Positions 31,211 to 40,478 of a stretch of 64,000 bases of DNA are shown piece by piece. Positions within the stretch are counted from its first letter, which is position 1. Each line of letters starts with the position of its first letter. Where the stretch lies: the NCBI RefSeq assembly GCF_001945365.1, contig NZ_MSTQ01000023.1:1-64000 (forward strand), given 5' to 3'. The stretch is from Pseudomonas reinekei. GTDB lineage: Bacteria > Pseudomonadota > Gammaproteobacteria > Pseudomonadales > Pseudomonadaceae. A program made the translations under genes and the position numbers. The notes beneath the pieces are model-generated. The model saw only the letters and a list, made by a program, of their open reading frames with translations, did not search any database and was not told where the DNA came from.

Positions 31211-33124
31211 ATGCACGACAATCATTTGAGTCGCCATGCCCAGCAAGTGTTGACCGTCAAGCAGGGGAAAACCCACCTGCACGGTCCAGGCAGCGATCCG
31301 TCCATCGCCCGTTCCTGGCTGCGCTGTCTTGAGGATTATCACCTCGACCCGGCCCTGACCATGGCGCCGACGGTGCTGGAGCATGGGCGCGTCCTCGAAA
31401 GCCGCGAGCGCCTGCAGCAAGTGCTGCACATCGCCGGCAATGAAATGACCAGCCTGCATCAGCAACTCTCCGGCGCCGGTCATGCGGTGCTGTTGACCGA
31501 CGCGCGCGGGGTGATCCTCAATTGCGTGACGGCCCCCACCGAACGGAAGATTTTCGAGCGCGCCGGCCTTTGGCTCGGCGCCGACTGGAGCGAAGCCTGC
31601 GAAGGCACCAACGGTATCGGCACCTGCCTGGTGGAGCGCCAGGCGCTGACCATTCATCAGGACGAACACTTCCGTGGTCGTCACACGGGCCTGACCTGTT
31701 CGGCGAGCCCGGTGTTCGACCCGCATGGCGAATTGCTGGCCGTGCTCGACGTGTCCTCGGCACGTCACGATGTCTCGCGCCAGAGTCAGTTTCACACCAT
31801 GGCCCTGGTCAATCTTTCGGCGAAGATGATTGAGAGCTGCTATTTCCTGCGATGTTTCGACAACCAGTGGCTGCTGCGTTTTCATTTGCAGGCCGAGTCC
31901 GTCGGGCTGTTCAGCGAAGGGCTGCTGGCGTTTGACGGCGAGGGGCGGATCAGCGCGGTCAACCAGAGCGCCCTGAACCTGCTGGGTGTGGTCCGCGGTG
32001 GCTTGCTGGGCAAACCGGTGGAAGCGTTTTTCGACTGCACGCTGGATGAATTGCTCGGCCGCGCGAGCATCAATGCCAGTGCGAGCTGGCCGCTGCGAAC
32101 CCGTGACGGGCGCCGACTGTTCGCCGTGTTGCGCGGAGAGTCGCGACGCGCACCGTTGCCGCTGGTGCCTGCCCCGGTTATTGAGGACCGGGCCGCGCTG
32201 GCGGGTATCTGCCTGAGCGATAGCGCCTTGCAGGCGGACTTTCGCAAGGCCTTGCGAGTCTACGAGCGGGACGTGCCGCTGCTGATCAACGGTGAAACCG
32301 GCTCGGGCAAAGAGGCCTTCGCCAAAGCGGTGCATCAGGCTAGCCAACGCGCGGAAAAAGCGTTCGTTGCCCTCAACTGCGCCGCCATTCCTGAAAGCCT
32401 GATCGAGAGCGAGTTGTTCGGCTATCGCGGCGGCAGCTTCACCGGCGCACGCAAGGACGGCATGCGCGGAAAGCTGCAGCAGGCCGATGGCGGCACTTTG
32501 TTCCTGGACGAAATCGGCGACATGCCCCTGGCTCTGCAGACACGTTTATTGCGGGTGCTGGAAGACCGCCTGGTGGTGCCGATCGGCGGCGAGCCGGAAT
32601 CGGTCAACGTACGGATCATCAGCGCCACCCACCGCAATCTGCTGGCACGGGTGCAGGACGGCAGCTTTCGCGAGGATTTGTATTACCGGCTCAACGGGCT
32701 GGAGGTGGGACTGCCGGCATTGCGTGAACGCAGTGACAAATCACAACTGCTCGACTTTTTACTGGCCGAAGAGGCGCGCGGTGAAACGGTGGTGATTGAT
32801 GGGCCGGCGCGGGAAGCCTTGCTGGGCTTTGTCTGGCCGGGCAACGTGCGGCAGTTGCGCAATGTGTTGCGCACGTTGGCGGCGTTGTGTGACGACGGGC
32901 GGATCGGGTTGGAGGATTTACCGGCGATGATTCGTTCGGCCCGGTCGGCGGTGGCGCAGGTTGTCGAAGAGCCATCGGAGCATCCGCTGGAGGACGCCGA
33001 ACGGCTGGCGTTGCTCAATGCGCTGGAGCAGACGCGCTGGCATATGACCAATACCGCCGAGCAGCTAGGCGTAAGCCGCAACACCCTCTATCGAAAACTG
33101 CGTAAACACGGTATCGCCCGGTAA
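31211..33124 (+). CDS. acoR: Sigma-54-dependent AcoR-type activator of aldehyde/ethanolamine genes
   Basis: The protein has 637 residues. An N-terminal GAF sensor (about 60-215) and a PAS-like segment (about 225-330) precede the AAA+ domain, which has Walker A NGETGSGKEAFAKAV, a sigma-54-contact loop YRGGSFTGARKDG (FTGA kept, GAFTGA changed to GGSFTGA), Walker B GGTLFLDEIGDMP and the R-finger region. A Fis-type helix-turn-helix ends the protein (AEQLGVSRNTLYRKLRKHGI). Divergent placement from the exaC-like gene with its -24/-12 promoter makes that gene, and perhaps eutBC, the probable target. The symbol is by family; the true inducer could be acetaldehyde or ethanolamine. Confidence 0.88.
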   Translation: MHDNHLSRHAQQVLTVKQGKTHLHGPGSDPSIARSWLRCLEDYHLDPALTMAPTVLEHGRVLESRERLQQVLHIAGNEMTSLHQQLSGAGHAVLLTDARGVILNCVTAPTERKIFERAGLWLGADWSEACEGTNGIGTCLVERQALTIHQDEHFRGRHTGLTCSASPVFDPHGELLAVLDVSSARHDVSRQSQFHTMALVNLSAKMIESCYFLRCFDNQWLLRFHLQAESVGLFSEGLLAFDGEGRISAVNQSALNLLGVVRGGLLGKPVEAFFDCTLDELLGRASINASASWPLRTRDGRRLFAVLRGESRRAPLPLVPAPVIEDRAALAGICLSDSALQADFRKALRVYERDVPLLINGETGSGKEAFAKAVHQASQRAEKAFVALNCAAIPESLIESELFGYRGGSFTGARKDGMRGKLQQADGGTLFLDEIGDMPLALQTRLLRVLEDRLVVPIGGEPESVNVRIISATHRNLLARVQDGSFREDLYYRLNGLEVGLPALRERSDKSQLLDFLLAEEARGETVVIDGPAREALLGFVWPGNVRQLRNVLRTLAALCDDGRIGLEDLPAMIRSARSAVAQVVEEPSEHPLEDAERLALLNALEQTRWHMTNTAEQLGVSRNTLYRKLRKHGIAR

Positions 33125-33220
33125 AGCGCCCTCGCCACACGGATCGCGGTTAATCTCAGCTAAAGAGTGCGAATTTTCCCACCCTAAGCTAACCTGCGGC
33201 CATGTTTTACGAGGTCGACT

Positions 33221-34570
33221 ATGCACATTCATATTCTGGGTATCTGCGGCACTTTCATGGGTTCGATGGCGGTTCTGGCCAAAGAGCTGGGCCATCACGT
33301 GACCGGCTCCGATGCCAACGTCTATCCGCCGATGAGCACGCAGCTTGAGGCTCAAGGCATCGAGTTGACCCAAGGTTACGACCCGTCGCAGCTCGACCCG
33401 GCCCCTGACCTGGTGGTGATCGGCAATGCCATGTCCCGTGGCAATCCGGCGGTTGAATACGTACTGAACAAAGGCCTGCCTTACGTCTCCGGCCCACAAT
33501 GGCTGGCCGATCACGTGCTGCAAGGTCGCTGGGTGCTGGCGGTTGCCGGTACCCACGGCAAAACCACCACCAGCAGCATGCTTGCCTGGGTGCTGGAGCA
33601 CGCGGGCATGAGCCCGGGCTTCCTGATCGGCGGTGTGCCGCAGAACTTCTCGGTGTCGGCGCGTCTGGGCGATACGCCGTTCTTCGTCATCGAAGCCGAT
33701 GAATACGACAGTGCCTTCTTCGACAAGCGTTCCAAGTTCGTTCACTACCGTCCGCGCACGGCAATCCTGAATAACCTGGAATTCGACCACGCCGATATTT
33801 TCCCCGATCTGCCGGCCATCGAACGCCAGTTCCACCATTTGGTGCGGACCATTCCGAGCGAAGGCCTGGTGATCCATCCGACCACTGAGCCGGCCTTGCA
33901 ACGCGTCATCGACATGGGTTGCTGGACCCCGGTGCAAACCACCGGTGCGGGCGGGCAGTGGCAGGTCAAGTTGCACAGCGAAGACGGCTCGAAGTTTGAA
34001 GTGATGTTCGAAGGCGTTTCCCAAGGCGTGGTGGAGTGGGACATGACCGGCCAGCACAATGTCGCCAACGCGCTGGCCACCTTGGCTGCCGCGCGTCACG
34101 TGGGTGTGGTGCCGTCCATGGGCATCGCCGCGTTGAGCGCTTTCAAAAGCGTGAAGCGGCGGATGGAAAAAGTCGCGGAAGTCCGTGGCATCACCATTTA
34201 TGACGACTTCGCGCATCACCCGACCGCAATCGCGACGACACTGGACGGCCTGCGCAAACGCATCGGTGACGCCCCGTTGATCGCGATCATCGAGCCGCGC
34301 TCCAACTCGATGAAGCTCGGCGCGCACCGAGACGGCTTGCCGGAAAGTGTGGTCGATGCCGATCAGGTGATCTGGTACGCACCGGCCAACCTGGGCTGGG
34401 ACCTGGCCGGCACCGCGGCGCTGTGCACCGTGCCATCGATCGTCAGCGATTCGCTGGAAGGCATCATCGAACGCGTGAAGAGCCAGGCCCAGCCCGGCAC
34501 TCATGTGGTGATCATGAGTAACGGCGGCTTCGGTGGCCTGCACGGCAAACTCGCCGAGGCGCTGAAATGA
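33221..34570 (+). CDS. mpl: UDP-MurNAc:L-Ala-gamma-D-Glu-meso-DAP ligase
   Basis: The protein has 449 residues. It re-attaches the recycled murein tripeptide to UDP-N-acetylmuramic acid. The Mur-ligase plan is complete: an N-terminal IHILGICGTFMGSMAVLAKE Rossmann segment, the ATP-binding GTHGKTTTSSMLAWVLEHAG (about 111-130), EADEYDSAFFDKRSK, HNVANALATLAAARHVG and the DDFAHHPTAIATTLDGLR C-terminal domain. The stop overlaps the ubiX start (ATGA). Confidence 0.96.
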   Translation: MHIHILGICGTFMGSMAVLAKELGHHVTGSDANVYPPMSTQLEAQGIELTQGYDPSQLDPAPDLVVIGNAMSRGNPAVEYVLNKGLPYVSGPQWLADHVLQGRWVLAVAGTHGKTTTSSMLAWVLEHAGMSPGFLIGGVPQNFSVSARLGDTPFFVIEADEYDSAFFDKRSKFVHYRPRTAILNNLEFDHADIFPDLPAIERQFHHLVRTIPSEGLVIHPTTEPALQRVIDMGCWTPVQTTGAGGQWQVKLHSEDGSKFEVMFEGVSQGVVEWDMTGQHNVANALATLAAARHVGVVPSMGIAALSAFKSVKRRMEKVAEVRGITIYDDFAHHPTAIATTLDGLRKRIGDAPLIAIIEPRSNSMKLGAHRDGLPESVVDADQVIWYAPANLGWDLAGTAALCTVPSIVSDSLEGIIERVKSQAQPGTHVVIMSNGGFGGLHGKLAEALK

Positions 34571-35199
34571 ATAACGGTCCGGACCGCATCACGCTGGCAA
34601 TGACGGGAGCTTCTGGCGCTCAATACGGCTTGCGTCTGCTCGACTGCCTGGTGCGCGAAGACCGCGAAGTGCACTTCCTGATTTCCAAGGCGGCGCAGTT
34701 GGTGATGGCCACCGAGACTGACGTGACACTGCCGGCCAAGCCACAGATGATGCAGGCCTTTCTCACCGAATACACCGGCGCTCAGGCCGGGCAGATTCGC
34801 GTGTACGGCAAGGAAGACTGGATGTCGCCAGTGGCTTCGGGCTCCGGCGCTCCGGCGGCGATGGTGGTGGTGCCGTGCTCGACGGGCACCTTGTCGGCCA
34901 TCGCCACCGGCGCCTGCAACAACCTGATCGAACGCGCTGCCGACGTAACGCTCAAGGAGCGTCGTCAGCTGATTCTGGTGCCCCGTGAAGCGCCGTATTC
35001 AAGCATTCACCTGGAGCACATGCTCAAGTTGTCGAACATGGGCGTGACGATTCTGCCGGCCTCGCCGGGCTTTTATCATCAGCCGCAAACCATCGACGAC
35101 CTCATCGATTTCGTCGTGGCGCGAATCCTGAACCTGCTGAACATTCCCCAGGACATGCTGCCTCGTTGGGGCGAACACCATCTGACCAGCGATGAATAA
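34567..35199 (+). CDS. ubiX: Flavin prenyltransferase UbiX
   Basis: The protein has 210 residues. It makes the prenylated FMN cofactor used by the UbiD decarboxylase in ubiquinone synthesis. The hallmark segments TGASGAQYGLRLL (12-24), PCSTGTLSAIATGACNNLIE (about 103-122), LVPREAPYSSIHLEHMLKLS and MGVTILPASPGFYHQPQTID are all present. Its start overlaps the mpl stop and its end overlaps the following lipoprotein gene, so all three are translationally coupled. Confidence 0.97.
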   Translation: MNNGPDRITLAMTGASGAQYGLRLLDCLVREDREVHFLISKAAQLVMATETDVTLPAKPQMMQAFLTEYTGAQAGQIRVYGKEDWMSPVASGSGAPAAMVVVPCSTGTLSAIATGACNNLIERAADVTLKERRQLILVPREAPYSSIHLEHMLKLSNMGVTILPASPGFYHQPQTIDDLIDFVVARILNLLNIPQDMLPRWGEHHLTSDE

Positions 35200-35476
35200 G
35201 CTGTTAGTTGTTGTGCTGGCATTGCAGCTGGCCGGATGCGCCACGGCGCGCACGCTGGATGCGGCGAAGCCAGGCGCGCCGGTGGTGTATGCCGGAACGC
35301 GGCTGGATTTGTATGCGATCAATGGCGGCTGCTGTGCGATGGATCGATTCGGCGCTGAGGCACCGAGCTATCCGGGTGTGGATCTGCCGGCCAGTGCGTT
35401 GCTCGACACGCTGCTGTTGCCGCTGTCGTTGTTGACGGTGATCGGTGTGAGTTTTCAGGCGACGGGCGGGCTGTAG
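35192..35476 (+). CDS. YceK/YidQ-family lipoprotein
   Basis: The protein has 94 residues. The signal peptide MNKLLVVVLALQLAGCATAR ends in the lipobox LAGC (Cys16). The mature part contains VYAGTRLDLYAINGGCC and LPASALLDTLLLPLSLLTVI, the conserved pattern of YceK-like lipoproteins, which are of unknown function. The start overlaps the end of ubiX by eight bases. A large REPIN follows. Confidence 0.85.
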   Translation: MNKLLVVVLALQLAGCATARTLDAAKPGAPVVYAGTRLDLYAINGGCCAMDRFGAEAPSYPGVDLPASALLDTLLLPLSLLTVIGVSFQATGGL

Positions 35477-35490
35477 GGCGGACCTGGCTT

Positions 35491-35583
35491 TTGTGGCGAG
35501 GGCGCTTGCTCTCGCTGGACTGCGCAGCAGGCCCTCATTGGGGCGGCTTCGCCACCCAGCGAGAGCAAGCGCCCTCGCCACAA
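35491..35583. repeat. REPIN with perfect 28-bp arms
   Basis: Bases 35491-35518 (starting TTGTGGCGAGGGCGCTTGCT) have a perfect inverted copy at 35556-35583, with 37 bases between. It lies between two convergent genes. The arm sequence GTGGCGAGGGCGCTTGCTCT is a REP family different from the ones at 55410 and 26113. It would fold into one long hairpin and may also end both transcripts. Confidence 0.9.
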
Positions 35584-35593
35584 GGCTCGTCGA

Positions 35594-36235
35594 TTATTTG
35601 CCCAGCTTCCTCAATTCATCCGACTCGACAATACGCACCCCATCCTGCTCCTCCAGCGCCAGGCGCCACATCGCTCGGGCCAGTTGGCAGGCTTCGATGC
35701 CATGGTATTTGCCGGGGATCAGTCGAGACAGCGGACCGGCGACTTTCTCGGCCAGGCGCGGTTCGAGCCGCTCGCCCAATAGCAGTGATGGTCGGCAAAT
35801 GGTCAGTTGCGGCCAGTCCTGCGCGCGCAATGCGTGCTCCATCTCGCCTTTGACTTTGTTGTAGAAAATCGAGGATCTTCGATCGGCGCCCAGGGCACTG
35901 ATGACGATCAGGTGTCGTGCGCCCATCTCCCGCGCACGTTTGCCGAAGGCCACGACCATGTCCAGATCCACGGCGCGAAACGCCTCTTCGGAACCGGCCT
36001 GCTTGATGGTGGTGCCCAGGCAGCAGTAGGCGATATCGACCCGGCCATTCAGCTGCGGCAGGAACACCGCCGGGTCGCCGACCGGGTTTTCAAGGTGCGG
36101 ATGCTTGGCCAACGGCCGGCGCGAGGGGGCCAATACTCGCGATATCGTAGGCTCGTTGAGCAAGCGGTCCAGTAGATGTTCACCGGTCAAACCGGTGGCT
36201 CCGGCAAGCAGCACATGCTGAGGCGTCAAGTACAT
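35594..36235 (-). CDS. NAD(P)-binding Rossmann-fold protein (YbjT/HIM1-like)
   Basis: The protein has 213 residues. The nucleotide-binding motif GATGLTGEHLLDRLL lies near residues 11-25, followed by VDIAYCCLGTTIKQAGSEEA and HLIVISALGADRRSSIFYNK, the pattern of atypical short-chain dehydrogenases of the NmrA/HIM1 type, in which Y-x-x-x-K is kept in FYNKVKGEME. The substrate is unknown. It stands alone, convergent with the mpl-ubiX operon. Confidence 0.85.
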   Translation of the reverse strand: MYLTPQHVLLAGATGLTGEHLLDRLLNEPTISRVLAPSRRPLAKHPHLENPVGDPAVFLPQLNGRVDIAYCCLGTTIKQAGSEEAFRAVDLDMVVAFGKRAREMGARHLIVISALGADRRSSIFYNKVKGEMEHALRAQDWPQLTICRPSLLLGERLEPRLAEKVAGPLSRLIPGKYHGIEACQLARAMWRLALEEQDGVRIVESDELRKLGK

Positions 36236-36262
36236 AGTGTTTCTCCCTTGATACTGATCAGC

Positions 36263-37981
36263 TTAGTTGTTCTTTGCGTCCTTGTTGTCAATGGAGACAC
36301 TTTGCAGTGCTTTTCGTGCCTGTTGTTTACGCAAAAGCTGCCAGTGTGAGAGGACGGTTTTCGGTGCCCAGATCTGCGGCTCGGAGGCTTCGAAGTTGTC
36401 GGCCAGCTCCCGCTCGGCGACGGTGGCCTTGGCCAGCTTGAAGGCTTGCTCCAGGTCGTCGGTCTGGTTCAATGCCTGGGCGAACAGGGCATCGCCGAAG
36501 TAGGTGAAATTGGCTTCCTCAGAGCAGCCGAACGACACGCGGTCGGCCCGCGATGCGGTCATGATCAGGGTGCGCTCGTCCTTGAGGGCGGGGATGAAGC
36601 CGCCGGAGTAGCAGGTCGAGATCACGACGATCTTGTCACGGTTCTTCAGCGGGGCGAGGACGGCCGCCAGTTCATCCGCCGGCAGATCGGCCAGCTCCAT
36701 GCGCGGCTGGTCGAGTATCAATTCGTGTTCGCTGGTGCCGTGGCTGGTCAGGTAGATGAAGACCAGGTCTTCCGGGCCGCTGCGTTCGGCCAGGGCAAGC
36801 GCGGCGCGGCGCAGGTTTTCCCGGGTGGCCATCGGCCGGTCGCTGAGGTGGTCGCGATGGTTGACCAGGCGGATCTGGCCAAAGGCGCCGAATCGACTGG
36901 TGAGCATGTTGGCGACATAGTCGGATTCGCGCAGGAATACACTCTGCTTGCCGTCGCCGCCAAGGGTCAGGGTGTACAGCTCTATCGCCGGCGTCGAGGC
37001 CGGTACGTTGCCCAGTGCTTCTTCAAGCAGGCGCCCCTGGGCCAGCAGGCCGAGTTCGAGGGGGGCCGGCAGCAACTTGCCATCGGCATCGCGCACGCGC
37101 TGGCCGTTGACCCATGTGCCGCTGAGCACCGAGCCATCGGTCAGCACCAGAGTGCCGCGCCCCTGATAGCTGTCGCTGTCGAACTGGCCGACGTAGAAAC
37201 TGCCGTCGGCCAGGTTCAGTCGGCCCTGACCGCTGAAGCGCCAGTCGTTGAAGAGGCCGATGTAATGACTGCCGTCTGCGCCGATCAACTCGCCTTTGCC
37301 GTTGAGCGAGCCTTCCTTGAATTGACCCAGCCAGACGTCGCCATCGGCGTTTTCGTAGCGACCTTTGCCGTGCAATTGATTGTTCTTGAAACCGCCGACG
37401 TAGATATCGCCGTCGGCACTGTTGAATGTTCCTTTGCCTTCCAGCTGACCGTCGACGAAGTGCCCGGTGTATTGGTTGCCGCTTGCGTCGCTGCGCTGGC
37501 CTTCGCCGTTGGGTTTGCCGTGGGCGAACTGGCCTTGATAGGCGCTGCCGTCTTCAAGCTCGAGACGGCCGAGCCCGGAAAACTGATCGGCCTTGAACTC
37601 GCCGCGGTAGGTCATGCCGTTTTCTTTGAGGGTGCCTTCACCATCGCGCCGACCGAGTTTGAAGCCGCCGTTGTAACTGCTGCCGTTGGTCGTCAGTGTG
37701 CCTTGACCGTCGAACAAGCCCTGATTGAATTGCCCGCGAAAGACCTCGCCATTGCTGCCGTGCCATTCACCCTGGCCGTGCCATTGGCCCTTGTCGAATT
37801 CGCCCGCGTACCAGCTACCGTTCGGGTAATCGATGCGGCCCTGGCCTTGCAGCAAGCCATTGACCATGTCGCCGCGATAGCGTCCGCCGTCCGGCAGGCG
37901 GGCGTCAGGTGGCAGCAGCGATTCGCCGTCACCGCAAGCGGTGAGCATCAGGGTCAAGGCAATGAGTGCAAGTGAGCGCAT
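36263..37981 (-). CDS. MORN-repeat lipoprotein with C13 (legumain-like) peptidase domain
   Basis: The protein has 572 residues. A signal peptide ends in the lipobox LTAC (Cys16). Residues 33-295 are about eleven MORN repeats of some 23 residues (YRGDMVNGLLQGQGRIDYPN and similar). Residues 335-540 are a caspase-fold C13 peptidase with His414 (YLTSHGTSEHELIL) and Cys457 (VVISTCYSGGFIPAL), both intact. It should be anchored in an envelope membrane facing the periplasm. Bacterial legumain-like proteins are little studied and the substrate is unknown. The start lies in a region with no other gene on that strand, so it is monocistronic. Confidence 0.88.
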   Translation of the reverse strand: MRSLALIALTLMLTACGDGESLLPPDARLPDGGRYRGDMVNGLLQGQGRIDYPNGSWYAGEFDKGQWHGQGEWHGSNGEVFRGQFNQGLFDGQGTLTTNGSSYNGGFKLGRRDGEGTLKENGMTYRGEFKADQFSGLGRLELEDGSAYQGQFAHGKPNGEGQRSDASGNQYTGHFVDGQLEGKGTFNSADGDIYVGGFKNNQLHGKGRYENADGDVWLGQFKEGSLNGKGELIGADGSHYIGLFNDWRFSGQGRLNLADGSFYVGQFDSDSYQGRGTLVLTDGSVLSGTWVNGQRVRDADGKLLPAPLELGLLAQGRLLEEALGNVPASTPAIELYTLTLGGDGKQSVFLRESDYVANMLTSRFGAFGQIRLVNHRDHLSDRPMATRENLRRAALALAERSGPEDLVFIYLTSHGTSEHELILDQPRMELADLPADELAAVLAPLKNRDKIVVISTCYSGGFIPALKDERTLIMTASRADRVSFGCSEEANFTYFGDALFAQALNQTDDLEQAFKLAKATVAERELADNFEASEPQIWAPKTVLSHWQLLRKQQARKALQSVSIDNKDAKNN

Positions 37982-38094
37982 AGCGGGTTCCGGGCAATTA
38001 GGCGACCGAGTATGCCGCAGCTATGTGTCCTTATACAGTCGATACAGAGGCGGGAAGCGCGAAACAGCGGGAGCTGCTTCGCATCCCTCAAGAT

Positions 38095-38550
38095 TTATAC
38101 GAAGCAGAGTGACAGCGGTTCGGCGATGTACGCCGGTTTGTCCGAGCCTTCGATTTCCAGCGTGGCGGTGGCCTTGAGCAGCCATTGGCCGGGTTTTTTC
38201 TCGGTGACTTCGGTCAGGTCGACCTTGAGGCGCACTTTCGAATTGACCTTGACCGGTTGAATGAAACGCACGCTGTCCAGGCCATAGTTGACCACCATTT
38301 TCAGGCCTTCAGGCAGGACGAGAATGTCTTCCATCAGTTTTGGAATCAGCGACAGGGACAGGAAACCGTGGGCTATGGTGCTGCCAAAGGGCGTTTGCGC
38401 GGCTTTGATCGGGTCGACATGGATGAACTGATAATCCCCGGTGGCTTCGGCGAACAGGTTGATACGCTCCTGATCGATGGTGAGCCATTCGGAACGTCCA
38501 AGTTCCTTGCCGACATAATCATTGAGCTCTGCAACTGGAACATAGGGCAT
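38095..38550 (-). CDS. MaoC-like (R)-enoyl-CoA hydratase-type protein
   Basis: The protein has 151 residues from ATG 38550, with AAGGAGA upstream. A single hotdog fold with the MaoC hydratase motif: FAEATGDYQFIHVDPIKAAQ (Asp and His of the active site near 46-51), then FGSTIAHGFLSLSLIPKLME. Such proteins hydrate trans-2-enoyl-CoA and link beta-oxidation to polyhydroxyalkanoate or other lipid pathways. The gene is monocistronic here. The 190 bases to the next gene hold no further feature that I can support. Confidence 0.92.
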   Translation of the reverse strand: MPYVPVAELNDYVGKELGRSEWLTIDQERINLFAEATGDYQFIHVDPIKAAQTPFGSTIAHGFLSLSLIPKLMEDILVLPEGLKMVVNYGLDSVRFIQPVKVNSKVRLKVDLTEVTEKKPGQWLLKATATLEIEGSDKPAYIAEPLSLCFV

Positions 38551-38742
38551 TGAGACTCTCCTTGGGTTCATCGGTTTTATAGTTTTAAGGTGCGGGATTC
38601 GACTTCCCGGATTACCACTTTAGATCAACATGGCAATTCGCTCCGGTCAACCGACCATGCTTTTGGCGAATGCCGATGTATAGCGCAGGCATGCTTATAA
38701 TGCCCGGGCCAATGCGGGTGACGGATTTGCGGGAGATGAAAG

Positions 38743-39105
38743 ATGTTGTTACGTGGCCTGACCTGGCTGGTGCTGTTTCAATTGCTCGGCACCGCGATCA
38801 ACCATTTGTTTTTGCCGTTCCTGCCGGGGCCGATCATCGGCCTGCTGCTGTTGCTGGTGTTTCTGATCAGCCGGGGGCAGGTCGGTGAACCGCTGAACCT
38901 GGCGGCCAGCAGCCTGTTGCGCTACCTGCCCCTGCTGCTGGTACCGCCGGCCGTGGGTGTGATGGTGTATGCCGCCGACATCGCCGCGGACTTCTGGGCC
39001 ATCGTTGGTGCGCTGTTCCTGTCGCTGCTGCTGTCGATGGCGTTCGCCGGTGTGCTGATGCAGCGGCTGGTCAAACGCCACGTTCATCCCGAGGACAGCC
39101 AATGA
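38743..39105 (+). CDS. CidA/LrgA-family holin-like protein
   Basis: The protein has 120 residues with four hydrophobic helices. The family segment LFLPFLPGPIIGLLLLLVFL (about 22-41) and YLPLLLVPPAVGVMVY are conserved. CidA/LrgA proteins are holin-like membrane proteins linked to murein hydrolase control or metabolite export, acting with an LrgB/CidB partner, here encoded downstream with a four-base overlap. Confidence 0.9.
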   Translation: MLLRGLTWLVLFQLLGTAINHLFLPFLPGPIIGLLLLLVFLISRGQVGEPLNLAASSLLRYLPLLLVPPAVGVMVYAADIAADFWAIVGALFLSLLLSMAFAGVLMQRLVKRHVHPEDSQ

Positions 39106-39818
39106 TCTTCGACTGGCACGGCGCCTGGGCGTCGGTGATTCATCATCCTCTGTTCGGCATCGGCATCACCCTCGGCGCCTATCAGCTTGTATTGGCCGCC
39201 TACGAGAAAACCCGCTGGATCTTTTTGCAGCCGGTGCTGGTGTCCATGTTGCTGGTGATCGGCGTATTGGTGGGCTGCGGCCTGACCTATGTCGAGTACC
39301 GCAAGAGCACCGAGATCCTCAGCATTCTGCTGGGGCCGGCGACGGTCGCGCTGGCTGTGCCGCTTTACCTGAATCTGCGGCGGATTCGGCAGTTGTTCTG
39401 GCCGATATTTACTACGCTGGTGATAGGCGGTGTGGTCGCCACCGTTCTGGGCGTGTTGCTGGGCTGGTGGTTCGGTGCCGAGCACATGATCCTGATGACC
39501 ATGGCGCCGAAGTCGGTCACCTCGCCGATTGCGATGTTGGTGGCCGAGCAGATTGGCGGTGTCGCCGCGTTGGCCGCGGTGTTTGTGTTGATCACCGGGG
39601 TGATCGGCGCGATCTTTGGTCCGAGTCTGTTGACCCGTCTTGGCGTCCACAGTCCCGAGGCCCGGGGCATGGCGCTGGGGATGACCGCCCATGCCGTCGG
39701 CACGGCGGTGGCGATGCAGGAAAGTGAAGAATGTGGTGCCTTCGCGGCGCTGGCGATGAGTTTGATGGGCGTGGCCACGGCGGTGTTGCTGCCGTTGGCG
39801 GTGTCGATGGTGGTGTAA
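39102..39818 (+). CDS. LrgB/CidB-family membrane protein
   Basis: The protein has 238 residues with six to seven membrane helices. Typical segments are HPLFGIGITLGAYQLVLAAY, SILLGPATVALAVPLYLNLR, APKSVTSPIAMLVAEQIGG and GLWTPR-type positions replaced by HSPEARGMALGMTAHAVGTA. It is the partner of the CidA/LrgA-like protein. Pairs of this type in bacteria modulate autolysis and, in some species, pyruvate or glycolate transport. The next gene starts 11 bases after the stop. Confidence 0.92.
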   Translation: MIFDWHGAWASVIHHPLFGIGITLGAYQLVLAAYEKTRWIFLQPVLVSMLLVIGVLVGCGLTYVEYRKSTEILSILLGPATVALAVPLYLNLRRIRQLFWPIFTTLVIGGVVATVLGVLLGWWFGAEHMILMTMAPKSVTSPIAMLVAEQIGGVAALAAVFVLITGVIGAIFGPSLLTRLGVHSPEARGMALGMTAHAVGTAVAMQESEECGAFAALAMSLMGVATAVLLPLAVSMVV

Positions 39819-39829
39819 AGGAAATGTCT

Positions 39830-40420
39830 ATGAACATGCCGCTTTTCCCGCTGAACACAGTGTTGTTTCCCGGCTGCATCCTCGACTTGCAGATTTTCGA
39901 GGCGCGCTACCTGGACATGATCGGTCGCTGCATGAAGCAAGGCGGCGGCTTCGGCGTGGTCTGCATCCTCGACGGCGATGAGGTCGGCATCGCCCCGGCA
40001 GGGTACGCGCTGGTTGGCTGTGAAGCGCTGATCACCGACTTCAAGACCCAGGACAATGGTCTTTTAGGGATTCGGGTTCAGGGCGGGCGGCGCTTCAACG
40101 TACTGCGCACCGAATTACAGCGTGACCAGTTGATCGTGGCCGAGGTCGAGTGGCTGGACGAAGGGCCGGAACAGCCGCTGCAGGATGAAGATGCCGATCT
40201 GGTGGCCTTGCTCAAGGCCTTGGCTGAACATCCGATGGTTGAAGCCCTGAACATGGGCACTGAAGCCACCGGGCAGCAGTCGCTGGCCAACCAGCTGGCT
40301 TACCTGTTGCCCTTTGCCGAACTCGACAAGATCGACTTGCTGCAACTCGATGATCCGCAGCAACGACTGGATGCGATTCAGGCGCTACTGGATGAGTTGC
40401 AGGGCGAGTTGTTTGCCTGA
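39830..40420 (+). CDS. LON substrate-binding-domain protein
   Basis: The protein has 196 residues from ATG 39830 (MNMPLFPLNTVLFPGCILDL). An ATG six bases upstream lies too close to AAAGGA, so 39830 is preferred. It matches the N-terminal Lon (LAN/PUA-like) domain alone, without ATPase or protease: IFEARYLDMIGRCM and RRFNVLR are typical. Stand-alone domains of this kind are common in pseudomonads and may be adaptors; the function is not established. It is probably co-transcribed with the lrgAB-like pair. Confidence 0.88.
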   Translation: MNMPLFPLNTVLFPGCILDLQIFEARYLDMIGRCMKQGGGFGVVCILDGDEVGIAPAGYALVGCEALITDFKTQDNGLLGIRVQGGRRFNVLRTELQRDQLIVAEVEWLDEGPEQPLQDEDADLVALLKALAEHPMVEALNMGTEATGQQSLANQLAYLLPFAELDKIDLLQLDDPQQRLDAIQALLDELQGELFA

Positions 40421-40478
40421 GCAGATGCGCATGCTTCAACGTGCTTGAGTGGTGATGGGCTGAAGATGTTTTAAAAAG

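Noticed and set aside
30860..32347. Minus-strand open frame of 495 codons
   Set aside because: It is antisense to the AcoR-type gene and runs through the intergenic promoter region.
33065..34543. Minus-strand open frame of 492 codons
   Set aside because: It is antisense to mpl, which has all Mur-ligase motifs.
36446..37975. Plus-strand open frame of 509 codons
   Set aside because: It is antisense to the MORN-C13 gene; the repeat structure belongs to the minus strand.
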